A program made the translations under genes and the position numbers. The notes beneath the pieces are model-generated. The model was not told where the DNA came from. It worked only from the letters and a program-made list of their open reading frames with translations, and searched no databases. A DNA stretch of 64,000 nucleotides from Jiulongibacter sp024742395 (GTDB lineage: Bacteria; Bacteroidota; Bacteroidia; Cytophagales; Spirosomataceae): the NCBI GenBank assembly GCA_965249455.1, contig OZ252236.1:3844001-3908000 (forward strand), in the 5' to 3' direction. This document shows positions 42,602 to 52,230 of the stretch, piece by piece (positions within the stretch are counted from its first letter, which is position 1; each line of letters starts with the position of its first letter).

Positions 42602-45600
42602 CTAATTGACTTTATAGGTTTTAATACCTCCTCCATTAATTCCCAAAATAAGTTTATCATTAATATACAGACTTGACCTTACATCTCCATGTAAATTAAA
42701 ACCAGAAACTCGCTGATTTACATAGTTAAAATCTTTAGAATCACCCTTTAAAAGAATGCCCTTATTGGCGTCAAAATTACCGAAACGAAGTTTAGTGTGA
42801 TGATTGTTTCCTGTCAGGAAAACATCCGAATGACCGTCATTGTCAAAATCTAAAACCTCAATCGTATAAATGGGTGCATATTGTACTTCAGCGGGCAGTG
42901 ATATTTCAGTTAAACTACCTTTTCCATTGCTAAGAAAGAAAGAAGTCTTCATTTCGGTGGCTTTAAAATAAAGAGCGTTCTCTAAGTCGTTTTTGGTCAA
43001 TATCTTATCTAAGGTGGTAGTAGAATAACTCTCAAACGTATTAAATTGGGTTTTGAATTTTGGCAGCTGGTCTACCAATTCATCTCTTGTTAAATAAGGA
43101 TACGTTTTCCCTTGAATGTAATAAGAAAAGATAGGATCAATAGAGCCATTCTGGTCAAAATCTGAAGCGTGTAATTCAGCCGGCTCTTTGTCAGAAACTT
43201 TAAACTGAGTATTCAAACCCATATTCCCAGCCAAAATATCCGGAAATCCGTCCTTATTAAGGTCAGAAATAGTCAGGCAATTCCACCATCCAAAGTACTC
43301 TTTGCCGAAATACTTTTTACTATTCACCTTAAACTTGCCTTTCTCCTTTTCAAAAACGGTTATAGGCATCCACTCGCCAACAAGAATCAACTCGTCAGTC
43401 CCATTTTTATCTAAATCAGCCCAGGAAGCATCTGTCACCATTCCAATATAGCCGAGTTCAGGAGCCAAATCCAGTGTTTTGTCGGTAAAGGCCCCTTTTC
43501 CATCATTAACTAAAAGGTAGGATCTTGGAATTTCAGGATAACCGCCCGGCACACTTCTCCCCCCTACAAAAACGTCTAAATCTCCATCATTATCGAAATC
43601 AGTAAAGCTGATTGCAGAAGTTGCTGTCTTCATTTCAGGTAGGGCATTTACACTTTCTTTAAAATTGCCGTTTCCATCATTTAAATAGAGGTGGTCTTGT
43701 AGTCTGCTGTCGTCTTTCTTCAAATCATGATAGCCACCGGCAGCTATATAAAGATCTTTGAAACCATCCTGGTTAACATCTTCAAATTTTGCAGCACTTT
43801 CTTCAAAGTGAGAAGTAGATGGAAAATTGGAAATTTTGAAAGTTCCGTTTTTATCTTGAAGATAGAGTGTACCAGTTTTTCCCATACCTCCACCTACGAA
43901 AAAGTCTTCAAAACCATCATTGTTTATGTCTCCTTTTGCTAAACATGGCCCTTCAAAAGACAATTCATTTATTAATAAAGATTGACGGTCAAAATCCCGA
44001 ACGTTTCGGGCATTGTGACTAAAAGCAATCTCATTATTTTCAACAAAGAGAGGTCTAAAGTTTTCAGATTTCTTAAAGCTCATTGAAGCTTGAGCATAAT
44101 CTAACTGAATGGTTTCGTTTGCCTTTAAATTGACTACAACCTGCTGTTTATTATCTGGCCAGGTAATTATCAAGCTGTCCACCCTCTCCTCATTCCCAAG
44201 ACCAAAATGAATCTTATTTGAAACCGCTGATTGATAACCTCTATATGGATTTTGCTCAGCAAACTGTTTCTTCCCATTAACTCTTATTTCAATTTTTGAA
44301 CCCAGTCCATTAAGGTTTTCTTTAGAGCCTTTAAGTTCACACTTCAGAAAATTTGACTGAGTGTCGTTTCTATAAACAAAAGCTGCCTGATTGATATTGT
44401 TCACTACTATATCGAGATCACCGTCATTATCTAAATCTGCATAAGCAGCTCCATTGCTGTTTGATGGCTCATTCATGCCCCAGGAGCTAGTCATGTTTAA
44501 GAATCCTTTCCCGTTGTTATTTTTATACATGTAATTCACCACATTAGAAGCAGGCATATGTTTTATAATTTCTAAAACATCCTCACGGTTAAGCCTTCCT
44601 TTCTGTGCCACAAAATCATCCATGTATTTTATAAAATCCAGATTAGTAAAGTCTTTGAAATAACCATTGCTTATGTATAAGTCCTTCCATCCGTCATTAT
44701 CAAAGTCTGCAAGCAATGAAGACCAACTCCAATCTGTATTGGAAACCCCCAGCTGCTGGCCAATTTCACTAAAGGTTCCATTGCCGTTATTTTGCTGAAG
44801 CATATTACGCATGTATTGGTAATAAAATCCGCTTCTGAAGTTCTGGTCAAACTTGTTAAAATTATCAGGAGCCAACAGCAGCTTTTGCCTTTTATTATCC
44901 TCAGGCAACATGTCCAAGGTAAAAATGTCTGTAAAGCCGTCATTGTTATAGTCAGCCACATCATTGCCCATTGAGAACTGGCTGGTGTGGCCTATAGCAC
45001 TCTCCAGCTTATTTATAAACCGACCATTTCCAATATTGTAATAAAGATAGTCCGGAACAGAGTAATCATTTGAAACATAGAAATCCGGCAGACCATCATC
45101 GTTGAAATCAGAGATTCCAAGACCCAGTCCATAACTTAAAGCCGAACCGTTAATTCCGGATCCGACAGTCTCATCAGCGAACTTCCCATTAGTTTGCTTA
45201 TAGAAACGAAGCCCCATTTCTTTATCGTCTTTCCTGAGCATTTGGCGGGTACCGGCTTCATTTAAAATAGGTAAGTTCTTAGGATTATGATTTAACAAAA
45301 GCATATCCAGGTCTCCGTCATTATCTGCATCCAGAAAGTATGCCTGATTACTGTAGGCCGTACTAGCCAGTCCGTATTCTGCCGCGGCCTCCTTAAACTC
45401 AGGTATTCCTGCTTGGTTATTCCCCTGATTTACAAACAATTGATTTGTTCTTTTCTCAGCAGGCATAGAGCCGGAATAGCAGAGATAGATATCAAGCCTT
45501 CCATCATTATTAATATCCACAACACTTACGCCCGTTTTCCAGGGACCAGGTCTCCCTCCTGCCCCCGAAGCATTGGTAATATCTTGAAAATGAAGATCGC

Positions 45601-45913
45601 CATTATTTAAGTAGAGCTTGTTTTCACTCATATTGGCCGTAAAATAGATATCCTCCAGCCCGTCTCCATTAAAATCTGCAGTGGCCACACCTCCGCCATT
45701 ATAAAAATACTCATACATCAGAATATTCGTATTGAGGCCTTCAGTGAGCTTGTTTTGAAAGTTAATATTTGTGTGTGTCGGATAAAGAAGCGTAAACATT
45801 TTATCCTCGCCCTCTGAAGACTGCTCATCCTGAGGTGCAGAGTTGCAAGCCCAAAAAGCTAAAAATATAAATGGACAATAGAAGAGTAAAAGACGCTTGA
45901 TTGATCGGTTCAT
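42602..45913 (-). CDS. VCBS-repeat and ASPIC/UnbV lipoprotein (14 calcium-loop repeats)
   Basis: The 1103-residue protein begins with a lipoprotein-type signal (FYCPFIFLAFWACNSAPQ). I count about 14 FG-GAP loops of the DxDxDGxxD kind, for example ADFNGDGLEDIYF, DADNDGDLDMLLL, ADLDNDGDLDIVV, DFDNDGDLDVFV and LDFDNDGHSDVFLT. A central ASPIC/UnbV domain lies around residues 535-605 (CELKGSKENLNGLGSKIEI). The likely fold is two beta-propellers with bound calcium. It follows susD by 74 bases and precedes the haloperoxidase gene by one base. A ligand-binding or scaffold role at the cell surface is inferred. Confidence 0.9.
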   Translation of the reverse strand: MNRSIKRLLLFYCPFIFLAFWACNSAPQDEQSSEGEDKMFTLLYPTHTNINFQNKLTEGLNTNILMYEYFYNGGGVATADFNGDGLEDIYFTANMSENKLYLNNGDLHFQDITNASGAGGRPGPWKTGVSVVDINNDGRLDIYLCYSGSMPAEKRTNQLFVNQGNNQAGIPEFKEAAAEYGLASTAYSNQAYFLDADNDGDLDMLLLNHNPKNLPILNEAGTRQMLRKDDKEMGLRFYKQTNGKFADETVGSGINGSALSYGLGLGISDFNDDGLPDFYVSNDYSVPDYLYYNIGNGRFINKLESAIGHTSQFSMGNDVADYNNDGFTDIFTLDMLPEDNKRQKLLLAPDNFNKFDQNFRSGFYYQYMRNMLQQNNGNGTFSEIGQQLGVSNTDWSWSSLLADFDNDGWKDLYISNGYFKDFTNLDFIKYMDDFVAQKGRLNREDVLEIIKHMPASNVVNYMYKNNNGKGFLNMTSSWGMNEPSNSNGAAYADLDNDGDLDIVVNNINQAAFVYRNDTQSNFLKCELKGSKENLNGLGSKIEIRVNGKKQFAEQNPYRGYQSAVSNKIHFGLGNEERVDSLIITWPDNKQQVVVNLKANETIQLDYAQASMSFKKSENFRPLFVENNEIAFSHNARNVRDFDRQSLLINELSFEGPCLAKGDINNDGFEDFFVGGGMGKTGTLYLQDKNGTFKISNFPSTSHFEESAAKFEDVNQDGFKDLYIAAGGYHDLKKDDSRLQDHLYLNDGNGNFKESVNALPEMKTATSAISFTDFDNDGDLDVFVGGRSVPGGYPEIPRSYLLVNDGKGAFTDKTLDLAPELGYIGMVTDASWADLDKNGTDELILVGEWMPITVFEKEKGKFKVNSKKYFGKEYFGWWNCLTISDLNKDGFPDILAGNMGLNTQFKVSDKEPAELHASDFDQNGSIDPIFSYYIQGKTYPYLTRDELVDQLPKFKTQFNTFESYSTTTLDKILTKNDLENALYFKATEMKTSFFLSNGKGSLTEISLPAEVQYAPIYTIEVLDFDNDGHSDVFLTGNNHHTKLRFGNFDANKGILLKGDSKDFNYVNQRVSGFNLHGDVRSSLYINDKLILGINGGGIKTYKVN

Positions 45914-45929
45914 TATGTTATAAATGTAA

Positions 45930-45965
45930 AAAAAATCTATCCCATTTCTCAGGGATAGATTTTTT
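45930..45965. terminator. Perfect 14-bp hairpin between susD and the VCBS lipoprotein gene
   Basis: The arms run 45930-45943 and 45952-45965, with core ATCTATCCC/GGGATAGAT, A-run on one side and T-run on the other, and an 8-base loop. It lies in the operon gap, so it may reduce transcription into the three downstream genes or protect the susCD mRNA end. Confidence 0.7.
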
Positions 45966-45987
45966 CAAATTAATCTTTAACAAGATA

Positions 45988-47865
45988 CTAATAGCCCGGA
46001 TTCTGTTTCAACAGATTGTTTCTGTTTATTTCATCACGAGTCAGTACTCTATAGTACATCTTGTCATCCCATTTACGGGTTTCGTTGGTAGTTTCATCTA
46101 CCACAGTATACTTGTATGTATACACCGATGGGTCATATCGGTAAGGTACATGAGGTGTTGCTCCAGGTTTCAAAGTGGCTTTGATATCAATTGCTTTGAT
46201 ACCTCGGCCAAGGGTTGTAGGGGCAATCATCCAACGTCTGGCATCGTGGTATCGATGCTCTTCGTAGGCCAATTCTACACGTCTTTCATTTATGATTCTA
46301 TTCCAAAGATCAGTGCCTGAATCTGTAATAGCTGGCATACCAGCTCTAAAACGCAGTTTATTAATCCATTCTCTTGCAGAGGCCTCATCTCCGGTTTTAA
46401 ATGCCGCTTCGGCATAGCTTAACACCATTTCGGTTACTCTGATAAATGGCCATGGGATTACCTGAGCATTTGACTGGTTATCAGCGATGCCAGGGTCTGC
46501 ATCAATAAACTTGTGGGTATAGTAATGTGTTCTCGTACCATTCCAGTCTTCTATTTGCGACTTACGGGTATCAATACCATTGATCACCCCACCCTTTCCG
46601 TCATCATAAAAGCCAGTTTGAATTTGATTGGCAGGGTCTAATGGTGCTACGTCGGCAGGTCTTGGTTTCCAGTCGGCACCATCATAAAGAACGGTAGCCG
46701 CAAAACGTGGATCACGATTTGTATAAGGTGCACTTGCATGCTCAGGATTGTTCCAGTCAAACTTAGAACCATCCATCATTTCGTAATCATCCACAAGCTG
46801 CTGAATCGGGGTGTTACCTGCCCAGTTGTGATAACCATTAGGTCCGTTATTGATACCGTAATGAATACCTCCTAATGGCCAGTTATCTTCTTGGGTATAT
46901 AATGGCGTATGAGTACGCTCAAAAATCAACTCGGCTTCGGCTGCAGGGTCTCCAATGGCAGAACGCCCTCCCATAGCAATAGACTTATAGTTTGCCTGCC
47001 CTTCACTAGGGGAAACAGGAGCCGAAAGGTTTAATTTATACCCAGCCGCTTCATCCAGAACAGCTTTTGCCGCATTTTTTGCCGCAGCATAACGTGCCGT
47101 CTGATCACCTGAGGTATAAGCTACTAGAGCTATATCAGAATAACCAGCCAATGTAGGCGACTTTGCGGCAGCTTTTGATGCATCGTGTAAATCGCTGGCA
47201 GCATAAAGTAATACTCTGGCTTTTAGTGCCATTGCTGCTAGCTTAGAAGCACGACCCGGGATTCTGGTTTTCCCATCAAGCATAGTGGCTGCTTTATCCA
47301 GATCTGCTACTATGAAATTCACACACTCCTCGTAGGTATTTCGAGCTATGTTGTAATCCTCGTCCAAACCATATGGTCTATCAATTAAAGGAATACCGCC
47401 ATAAAAACGTAGCAACTGCTGATAGTAGTAAGCTCTCAGGAAATGAGCTTCTCCCATTAGCCTTTCTTTTAATTCATCATCATCAAAAGCTGCATCAGGA
47501 AGATTCTGAATAGCTGTATTGGCCTGTCTGATAGCCAAATACATGGTACCCCATTCGTAAGTCTCACTTACCCAAGCTACGTTGGCAGGACTTTCAGATC
47601 CTTCAGTAAACGTGTTTATGTTACGTCCTGAGTGCGTAAACATTGCTTCATCTGTGTATGCTGCTAAGGCTTGCTCTTCAAAACCACCGTATCCTAAAAA
47701 GGAATAGATATTGAAAACGAAAGCTTCAGAAAGCGGACCATCTGCCCATGTAGCATCACTTGAAATTTTATCTAAAGGCCTGGTATTTAGAAAGTCTGTG
47801 TCACATGAGAAGCTTAATGCAATCAATGCGACCAATAGGCCTATTTTCTGTTTTATATTCTTCAT
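45988..47865 (-). CDS. RagB/SusD family nutrient uptake outer-membrane lipoprotein
   Basis: Starting at the ATG at 47865 gives 625 residues with a lipoprotein signal (KIGLLVALIALSFSC) and the usual SusD opening DFLNTRPLDKISSDATW. TPR-like helices make up the N-terminal two thirds (for example LMGEAHFLRAYYYQQLLRF, about 140-160). The C-terminal portion has MVLSYAEAAFKTGD and RRVELAYEEHRYHDARRW, typical of the family. It caps the SusC channel and binds the transported ligand. It lies 12 bases after susC. The ligand is unknown; no glycoside hydrolase is linked. Confidence 0.95.
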   Translation of the reverse strand: MKNIKQKIGLLVALIALSFSCDTDFLNTRPLDKISSDATWADGPLSEAFVFNIYSFLGYGGFEEQALAAYTDEAMFTHSGRNINTFTEGSESPANVAWVSETYEWGTMYLAIRQANTAIQNLPDAAFDDDELKERLMGEAHFLRAYYYQQLLRFYGGIPLIDRPYGLDEDYNIARNTYEECVNFIVADLDKAATMLDGKTRIPGRASKLAAMALKARVLLYAASDLHDASKAAAKSPTLAGYSDIALVAYTSGDQTARYAAAKNAAKAVLDEAAGYKLNLSAPVSPSEGQANYKSIAMGGRSAIGDPAAEAELIFERTHTPLYTQEDNWPLGGIHYGINNGPNGYHNWAGNTPIQQLVDDYEMMDGSKFDWNNPEHASAPYTNRDPRFAATVLYDGADWKPRPADVAPLDPANQIQTGFYDDGKGGVINGIDTRKSQIEDWNGTRTHYYTHKFIDADPGIADNQSNAQVIPWPFIRVTEMVLSYAEAAFKTGDEASAREWINKLRFRAGMPAITDSGTDLWNRIINERRVELAYEEHRYHDARRWMIAPTTLGRGIKAIDIKATLKPGATPHVPYRYDPSVYTYKYTVVDETTNETRKWDDKMYYRVLTRDEINRNNLLKQNPGY

Positions 47866-47877
47866 TCTTATTCTCAA

Positions 47878-50800
47878 TTAGAAAGTTAAACTTAAGCCCG
47901 TATTCAATACTCTGTTCTGAGGATAGTACTGACCACTACCTGAAGTAAATTCAGGATCAAACACCTTCTGTGCAGCCACAGTAAAGACATTCAGACCATT
48001 GGCAAAAATTCTAAAGTTTGAAATGCCCACTTTGTCCAATAATGTATTTGGAAGGGTATATCCAATCTCTATATTCTTCAAACGGATATAGTCTTTGTTA
48101 AATAGGTAATAGGTATTTTGTCCATAATTACCTCCTGTGTAATAAGTATCCCCACGACTAGCCAAACGTGGATAAACACTGCTTGGATTATCAATAGACC
48201 AACGATTCTCGTAATCGTATTTCAGGTAATTACCAATATCACCAGATTCTGTCTGAACTCTAATGGCAGCACCGGTGGCACCCTGAAGTAAGATAGCTAA
48301 ATCGAAGTTCTTCCAACTCAAGTCAAAAGTAGCACCGAAGTTAAATGTTGGAGTTCCGTTTTTATCAAACCTAACTCTGTCATCGCCGTCGATAATTCCA
48401 TCATTATTATAGTCCACAAACTTCATATCACCCGGAAGTAATTGACTTGTTACAGCACTGTAGTCTAATGGGTTGGCATCAATTTCCGCAGCATCTAAGA
48501 ACACTCCATCATACAGATATACCAAAGGAGCTCCAATTGGGCTTCCTTCTTGTCTTTGATAGTCTGGTGCACCTGGTACTTCATCCATAAAGATGATTTT
48601 GTTCTTGGCAAAACCTCCGTTTACTCCTGCTCTGAAACGAATGTTGTTTTTGGTACTTCCATTATAGCCCAAGGCAAATTCAAATCCTTTATTTTCAACA
48701 ATACCTGCATTGACAGGAGGCAATAAAGAACTTATACCTGAAGAAGCAGGCGTTGAACCTGTCTTTTGGATAAGAATTTGATCTCTCTTATTCTTAAAAT
48801 ACTCAAGCGTTAGATCTATCTTGTTGTTCAAAAATCCGGCATCTAAACCTACGTTCAAGTTATTCGCTCTTTCCCATGTAAAATTAGGGTTAGCTAATCT
48901 GGTCTCAGTTAGGGTATTAACCACCACATTATTTATTGGATATTGACCAAAGCCATAAGTCGAGAGAAAGGCATACTCTTGAAGTGCACCATTATAGAAT
49001 ACTTGGTCATTACCCATTTGACCGAATGATCCCCTTAACTTCAAAAAGTCAAAACCATTGACATTAAAGAAGTCTTCTTCCGAAATGTTATAGCCCAGCA
49101 AGATACCTGGGAAGAAACCAAATCTTCCGGACTCTGGAAAAATGTACGAACCGTCATATCTCCAAATAAACTCCGCAAGATACTTTTCCTTATAGTTGTA
49201 CTGAGCACGACCGTAATATCCTAAACGTGCTCTCTCATAAGCACTCCCTCCAGTTTGTTGACCATCAGTACCTCCGGCAAAAATCTGATCTACAGCAGAC
49301 GAAATGTAATTCCTTCTATAGGCCGAGAAGTTTTCACCTTCAAAGGTCTCACGGGTAACACCAGCTAAAACATTGATATTGTGCACAGTATTGAAAGACT
49401 TATCATAAGACAACATTGCCGTGGCATTTGTATTCAATGTTGATTCATAATATTGTCTTAATCTTGGATCAGTGAAATTTGATCTGATAGCTCCTTCTAA
49501 AACAGGCAATCCGTCAGCACCTAAGGTTGTTCCATCCCAATTGTATAAAGTCCAAGGAGTCTGGAAAGTCTTGGTGACTCTGTTCTTCTTATCAATAGCC
49601 CCGGATAAAGTAAGTTTTAAGCCCTCAATCCAAGGATTGGTAATGTTCACTGATCCTTGAGCCTGAGTATAGTCTGTAGGATCATCTTGATAGCCAGTGG
49701 CATTGGTGGCCACAGCATATGGATTCTCCCCATTTTCAATATCAGGTCCTGGCAAACCATTTGGCCAAACTGCCGGTTCATTTGGACGTCCTCTCATCAG
49801 CATTCTGAAGATAGCTCCAGCCCCTACAGTAGGAAATCTTCTTTGCTCTCTTCTAACCATAATACCCAAACTAGTATTAATATACTTGTTAATGTTTGCA
49901 TCAAGGTTAGTTCTGAAATTATACTGATTGTATTTGGTAGCAGAATTATTGTAAATGGCATCTTGAAAAACAGTCCCTAAGGAAGCCATATAGCGTATGG
50001 CATCTGTACCTCCTGAAATTTGAAGATTGTGACGGTTTTGAGGTGCCCAGTCTTTAAAAGTGTCTCCATACCAATCAGTATCAGGATAGAACCAAGGGTC
50101 TGAATTTCCTGTTCTGTATCGCTCCACAAGATCAGCCGGATAAGCAGAGTTAATTGTACTAACCCCTTCTGTAGGAGAATCATAAGTACCATTGGCTTTA
50201 ATTGAGCTTGAAGCCGCTCCCCACTCATCTACAGGTACAGTTTTGTAAATGGGTAATTCATTCATAATACTCATATATTCATAAGCATTTGACATTTGTG
50301 GAATGGTACCCGGTTGAGAGAAGCCTTGATTAAAATCATATGAGATTGTAGGTTTTCCAGTCTTACCTCTTTTAGTGGTTACAAGTATAGCACCGTTTGC
50401 CGCTCTGGCTCCGTATATGGCTGCAGAGGCATCCTTAAGCACTGAAATAGATTCAATATCTCTTGGATTTAAACGACCCAAACCACCTTCTCTGTCAGGA
50501 ATACCATCAATCACAACCAATGGGGCACTGTTACCTAAAGTATTTGTACCACGAATTGAGATTGTTGCTCCATCATAACCCGGTTCCCCGCTTCCTTGAA
50601 TAACAACTAAGCCTGGTAAACGACCTGAAAGTGAGTTAGACATATCAACCGCAGGCGATTTAATGATATCTCCCCCTTTAATGGCTGATACCGCACCAGT
50701 TATTGTCACTTTTTTCTGTGTTCCATAACCTACTACCACTACTTCTTCTAAAGTACTGGCATCCGGAACAAGCGACATGTTAATAACAGATTGGGTGCCT

Positions 50801-51111
50801 ACAACAACCTCTTGAGATTGGTAACCCACAAAGGAAAACACAAGTACGGAATTTGCTCCTTGTACAGTTAAGGAGAATTTTCCATCCACATCGGTTACAG
50901 CACCATTGGTAGTTCCTTTTTCTGTAACGTTTACTCCCGGCATGGTCACTCCGGTTTCATCAGATACAGTTCCAGTTACTTTTTGAGCTGCTTTAACCTG
51001 TAGAACAGTCAGCATCAGACAAAGGACGGCCAATAAACTTTTAGAAAAGAAATTCCTGCAAGTGTATTGTAGTATGCCTTTGTCTACTTTCATAGTAGAT
51101 CTTTTTGTCAT
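47878..51111 (-). CDS. SusC/RagA family TonB-linked outer-membrane receptor
   Basis: The 1077-residue receptor has a signal peptide, a carboxypeptidase-like regulatory domain (about 45-120, VTGTVSDETGVTMPGVNV), a plug with the SusC signature SISVLKDASAAIYGARAAN, and a C-terminal 22-stranded barrel ending with an aromatic residue (TGLSLTF). It imports a large substrate across the outer membrane with TonB energy. Two start codons (51111 and 51093) are possible. It is the first gene of the operon and has a -7 element 58 bases upstream. No sigma/anti-sigma pair is adjacent. Confidence 0.95.
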   Translation of the reverse strand: MTKRSTMKVDKGILQYTCRNFFSKSLLAVLCLMLTVLQVKAAQKVTGTVSDETGVTMPGVNVTEKGTTNGAVTDVDGKFSLTVQGANSVLVFSFVGYQSQEVVVGTQSVINMSLVPDASTLEEVVVVGYGTQKKVTITGAVSAIKGGDIIKSPAVDMSNSLSGRLPGLVVIQGSGEPGYDGATISIRGTNTLGNSAPLVVIDGIPDREGGLGRLNPRDIESISVLKDASAAIYGARAANGAILVTTKRGKTGKPTISYDFNQGFSQPGTIPQMSNAYEYMSIMNELPIYKTVPVDEWGAASSSIKANGTYDSPTEGVSTINSAYPADLVERYRTGNSDPWFYPDTDWYGDTFKDWAPQNRHNLQISGGTDAIRYMASLGTVFQDAIYNNSATKYNQYNFRTNLDANINKYINTSLGIMVRREQRRFPTVGAGAIFRMLMRGRPNEPAVWPNGLPGPDIENGENPYAVATNATGYQDDPTDYTQAQGSVNITNPWIEGLKLTLSGAIDKKNRVTKTFQTPWTLYNWDGTTLGADGLPVLEGAIRSNFTDPRLRQYYESTLNTNATAMLSYDKSFNTVHNINVLAGVTRETFEGENFSAYRRNYISSAVDQIFAGGTDGQQTGGSAYERARLGYYGRAQYNYKEKYLAEFIWRYDGSYIFPESGRFGFFPGILLGYNISEEDFFNVNGFDFLKLRGSFGQMGNDQVFYNGALQEYAFLSTYGFGQYPINNVVVNTLTETRLANPNFTWERANNLNVGLDAGFLNNKIDLTLEYFKNKRDQILIQKTGSTPASSGISSLLPPVNAGIVENKGFEFALGYNGSTKNNIRFRAGVNGGFAKNKIIFMDEVPGAPDYQRQEGSPIGAPLVYLYDGVFLDAAEIDANPLDYSAVTSQLLPGDMKFVDYNNDGIIDGDDRVRFDKNGTPTFNFGATFDLSWKNFDLAILLQGATGAAIRVQTESGDIGNYLKYDYENRWSIDNPSSVYPRLASRGDTYYTGGNYGQNTYYLFNKDYIRLKNIEIGYTLPNTLLDKVGISNFRIFANGLNVFTVAAQKVFDPEFTSGSGQYYPQNRVLNTGLSLTF

Positions 51112-51168
51112 ACAACAAATAGTTTAAGGTGAATGTTATTCTTGCAGGCCGTCTAGGTAGTAGTGTTA

Positions 51169-51176
51169 CAAATGTA
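51169..51176 (-). promoter_or_regulatory. -7 promoter element for the susC operon
   Basis: On the minus strand TACATTTG matches TAnnTTTG, about 58 bases before the susC start. Just upstream (51193-51206) is the palindrome CCATAG-CA-CTATGG in the -33 region, a possible regulator site. Confidence 0.55.
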
Positions 51177-51192
51177 TAAACATTCTCTAAAA

Positions 51193-51206
51193 CCATAGCA
51201 CTATGG
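51193..51206. promoter_or_regulatory. Palindrome at the -33 position of the susC promoter
   Basis: CCATAG (51193-51198) and CTATGG (51201-51206) form a 6-bp inverted repeat with a 2-base centre, 17 bases from the -7 element. It replaces a recognisable -33 TTG, which hints at an activator site. The match is short enough to occur by chance. Confidence 0.3.
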
Positions 51207-51352
51207 CTAGATTTTTTTGTCATATTTACCCATTCCTTTCAAAGAAAACGCCTAATGATGTCTTTGTAAGTTACTAACTTACTCATTATACGTAAATTAA
51301 ATTTGACAGGTAAAACCTATTGAAAAAATCAAATTTTAAACTCAATCTTAAA

Positions 51353-52168
51353 ATGCACAGGTCTGTAAATCCAATTATATTCCTTCTTATCTCATCCATT
51401 ACTTTTTATTCATGCCAATCCCAACCGGATGAAGAAAAATGGCAAAGTCTATTTAATGGAGTTAATCTTGACGGCTGGGATATTAAAATTTCCGGTCATC
51501 CATTAAATGAAAACTTCAACAATACTTTCATAGTAGAAGACAGTATCATTAAGGTAAATTATGCTGAATATGACACCTTTACACATGAATTTGGTCATCT
51601 TTATTACAAAACTCCTTACTCCCACTACAGACTCAAAATGGATTATAGAATTTTTGGAGAACTAACTCCCGGCAGTCCATATTATGCTGAAGCTAACAGT
51701 GGGGTAATGCTACATGCACAATCTGCGGCTAGTCAAGAATTGGATCAGAATTTCCCTGCCTCTATAGAGATGCAATTTCTATCAAGAATTGATTCTTCAA
51801 GAAGGGCTACCGGCAATTTAGCTTCGCCCGGAACCCATGTAGTAAAAGATGGTAAATTATGGACTGATCATATGATGTATTCAGACGGCCCCACTTTTGA
51901 AGATCAGTGGGTGAGTATAGAGGCCATTGTATTAGGCGATTCTGTTGTACACCACGTGGTAGAAGGCGATACCGTCTTGACGTATTTTAATCCCCAAATA
52001 GGCGGCTGGGAAGAAGAAGATCAGATGCACTGGATCAAAGACAAAACATGGTTTATTGAGAACAAAGGAAAGCCTTTAAAAAGTGGTTATATAGCCCTTC
52101 AGGCAGAGGGGCATCCTGTTTGGTTTAGAAATATTAAAATTTTAGATCTTAGCGATCAATACAAATAG
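51353..52168 (+). CDS. DUF1080 (3-keto-disaccharide hydrolase family) lipoprotein
   Basis: Starting at the ATG at 51353 the protein has 271 residues with a lipoprotein signal (IIFLLISSITFYSC, lipobox TFYSC). The rest is a concanavalin-like beta-sandwich of the DUF1080 kind: SLFNGVNLDGWDIKISG near the start and PVWFRNIKILDL at the end, both family hallmarks. Members are reported to hydrolyse 3-keto-glycosides produced by Gfo/Idh/MocA oxidoreductases. The protein probably sits in the outer membrane or periplasm. It is divergent from susC and may share its control region. An in-frame TTG at 51320 is a weaker start. Confidence 0.9.
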   Translation: MHRSVNPIIFLLISSITFYSCQSQPDEEKWQSLFNGVNLDGWDIKISGHPLNENFNNTFIVEDSIIKVNYAEYDTFTHEFGHLYYKTPYSHYRLKMDYRIFGELTPGSPYYAEANSGVMLHAQSAASQELDQNFPASIEMQFLSRIDSSRRATGNLASPGTHVVKDGKLWTDHMMYSDGPTFEDQWVSIEAIVLGDSVVHHVVEGDTVLTYFNPQIGGWEEEDQMHWIKDKTWFIENKGKPLKSGYIALQAEGHPVWFRNIKILDLSDQYK

Positions 52169-52198
52169 GCTTTGCTATGTAAGTAAGATTTTAGGCTG

Positions 52199-52206
52199 TA
52201 CATTTG
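52199..52206 (+). promoter_or_regulatory. -7 promoter element for the ccm operon
   Basis: TACATTTG matches TAnnTTTG and lies 24 bases before the ccmB ATG at 52231. It overlaps the in-frame TTG at 52204, ruling that codon out as start. Confidence 0.55.
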
Positions 52207-52230
52207 CAAACCCTATTCAGAGGGTATGGA

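Noticed and set aside
45901..46320. 139-codon plus-strand frame antisense to the susD 3' end
   Set aside because: It spans the hairpin and susD coding region; the susD reading is a clear family match and this frame is not.
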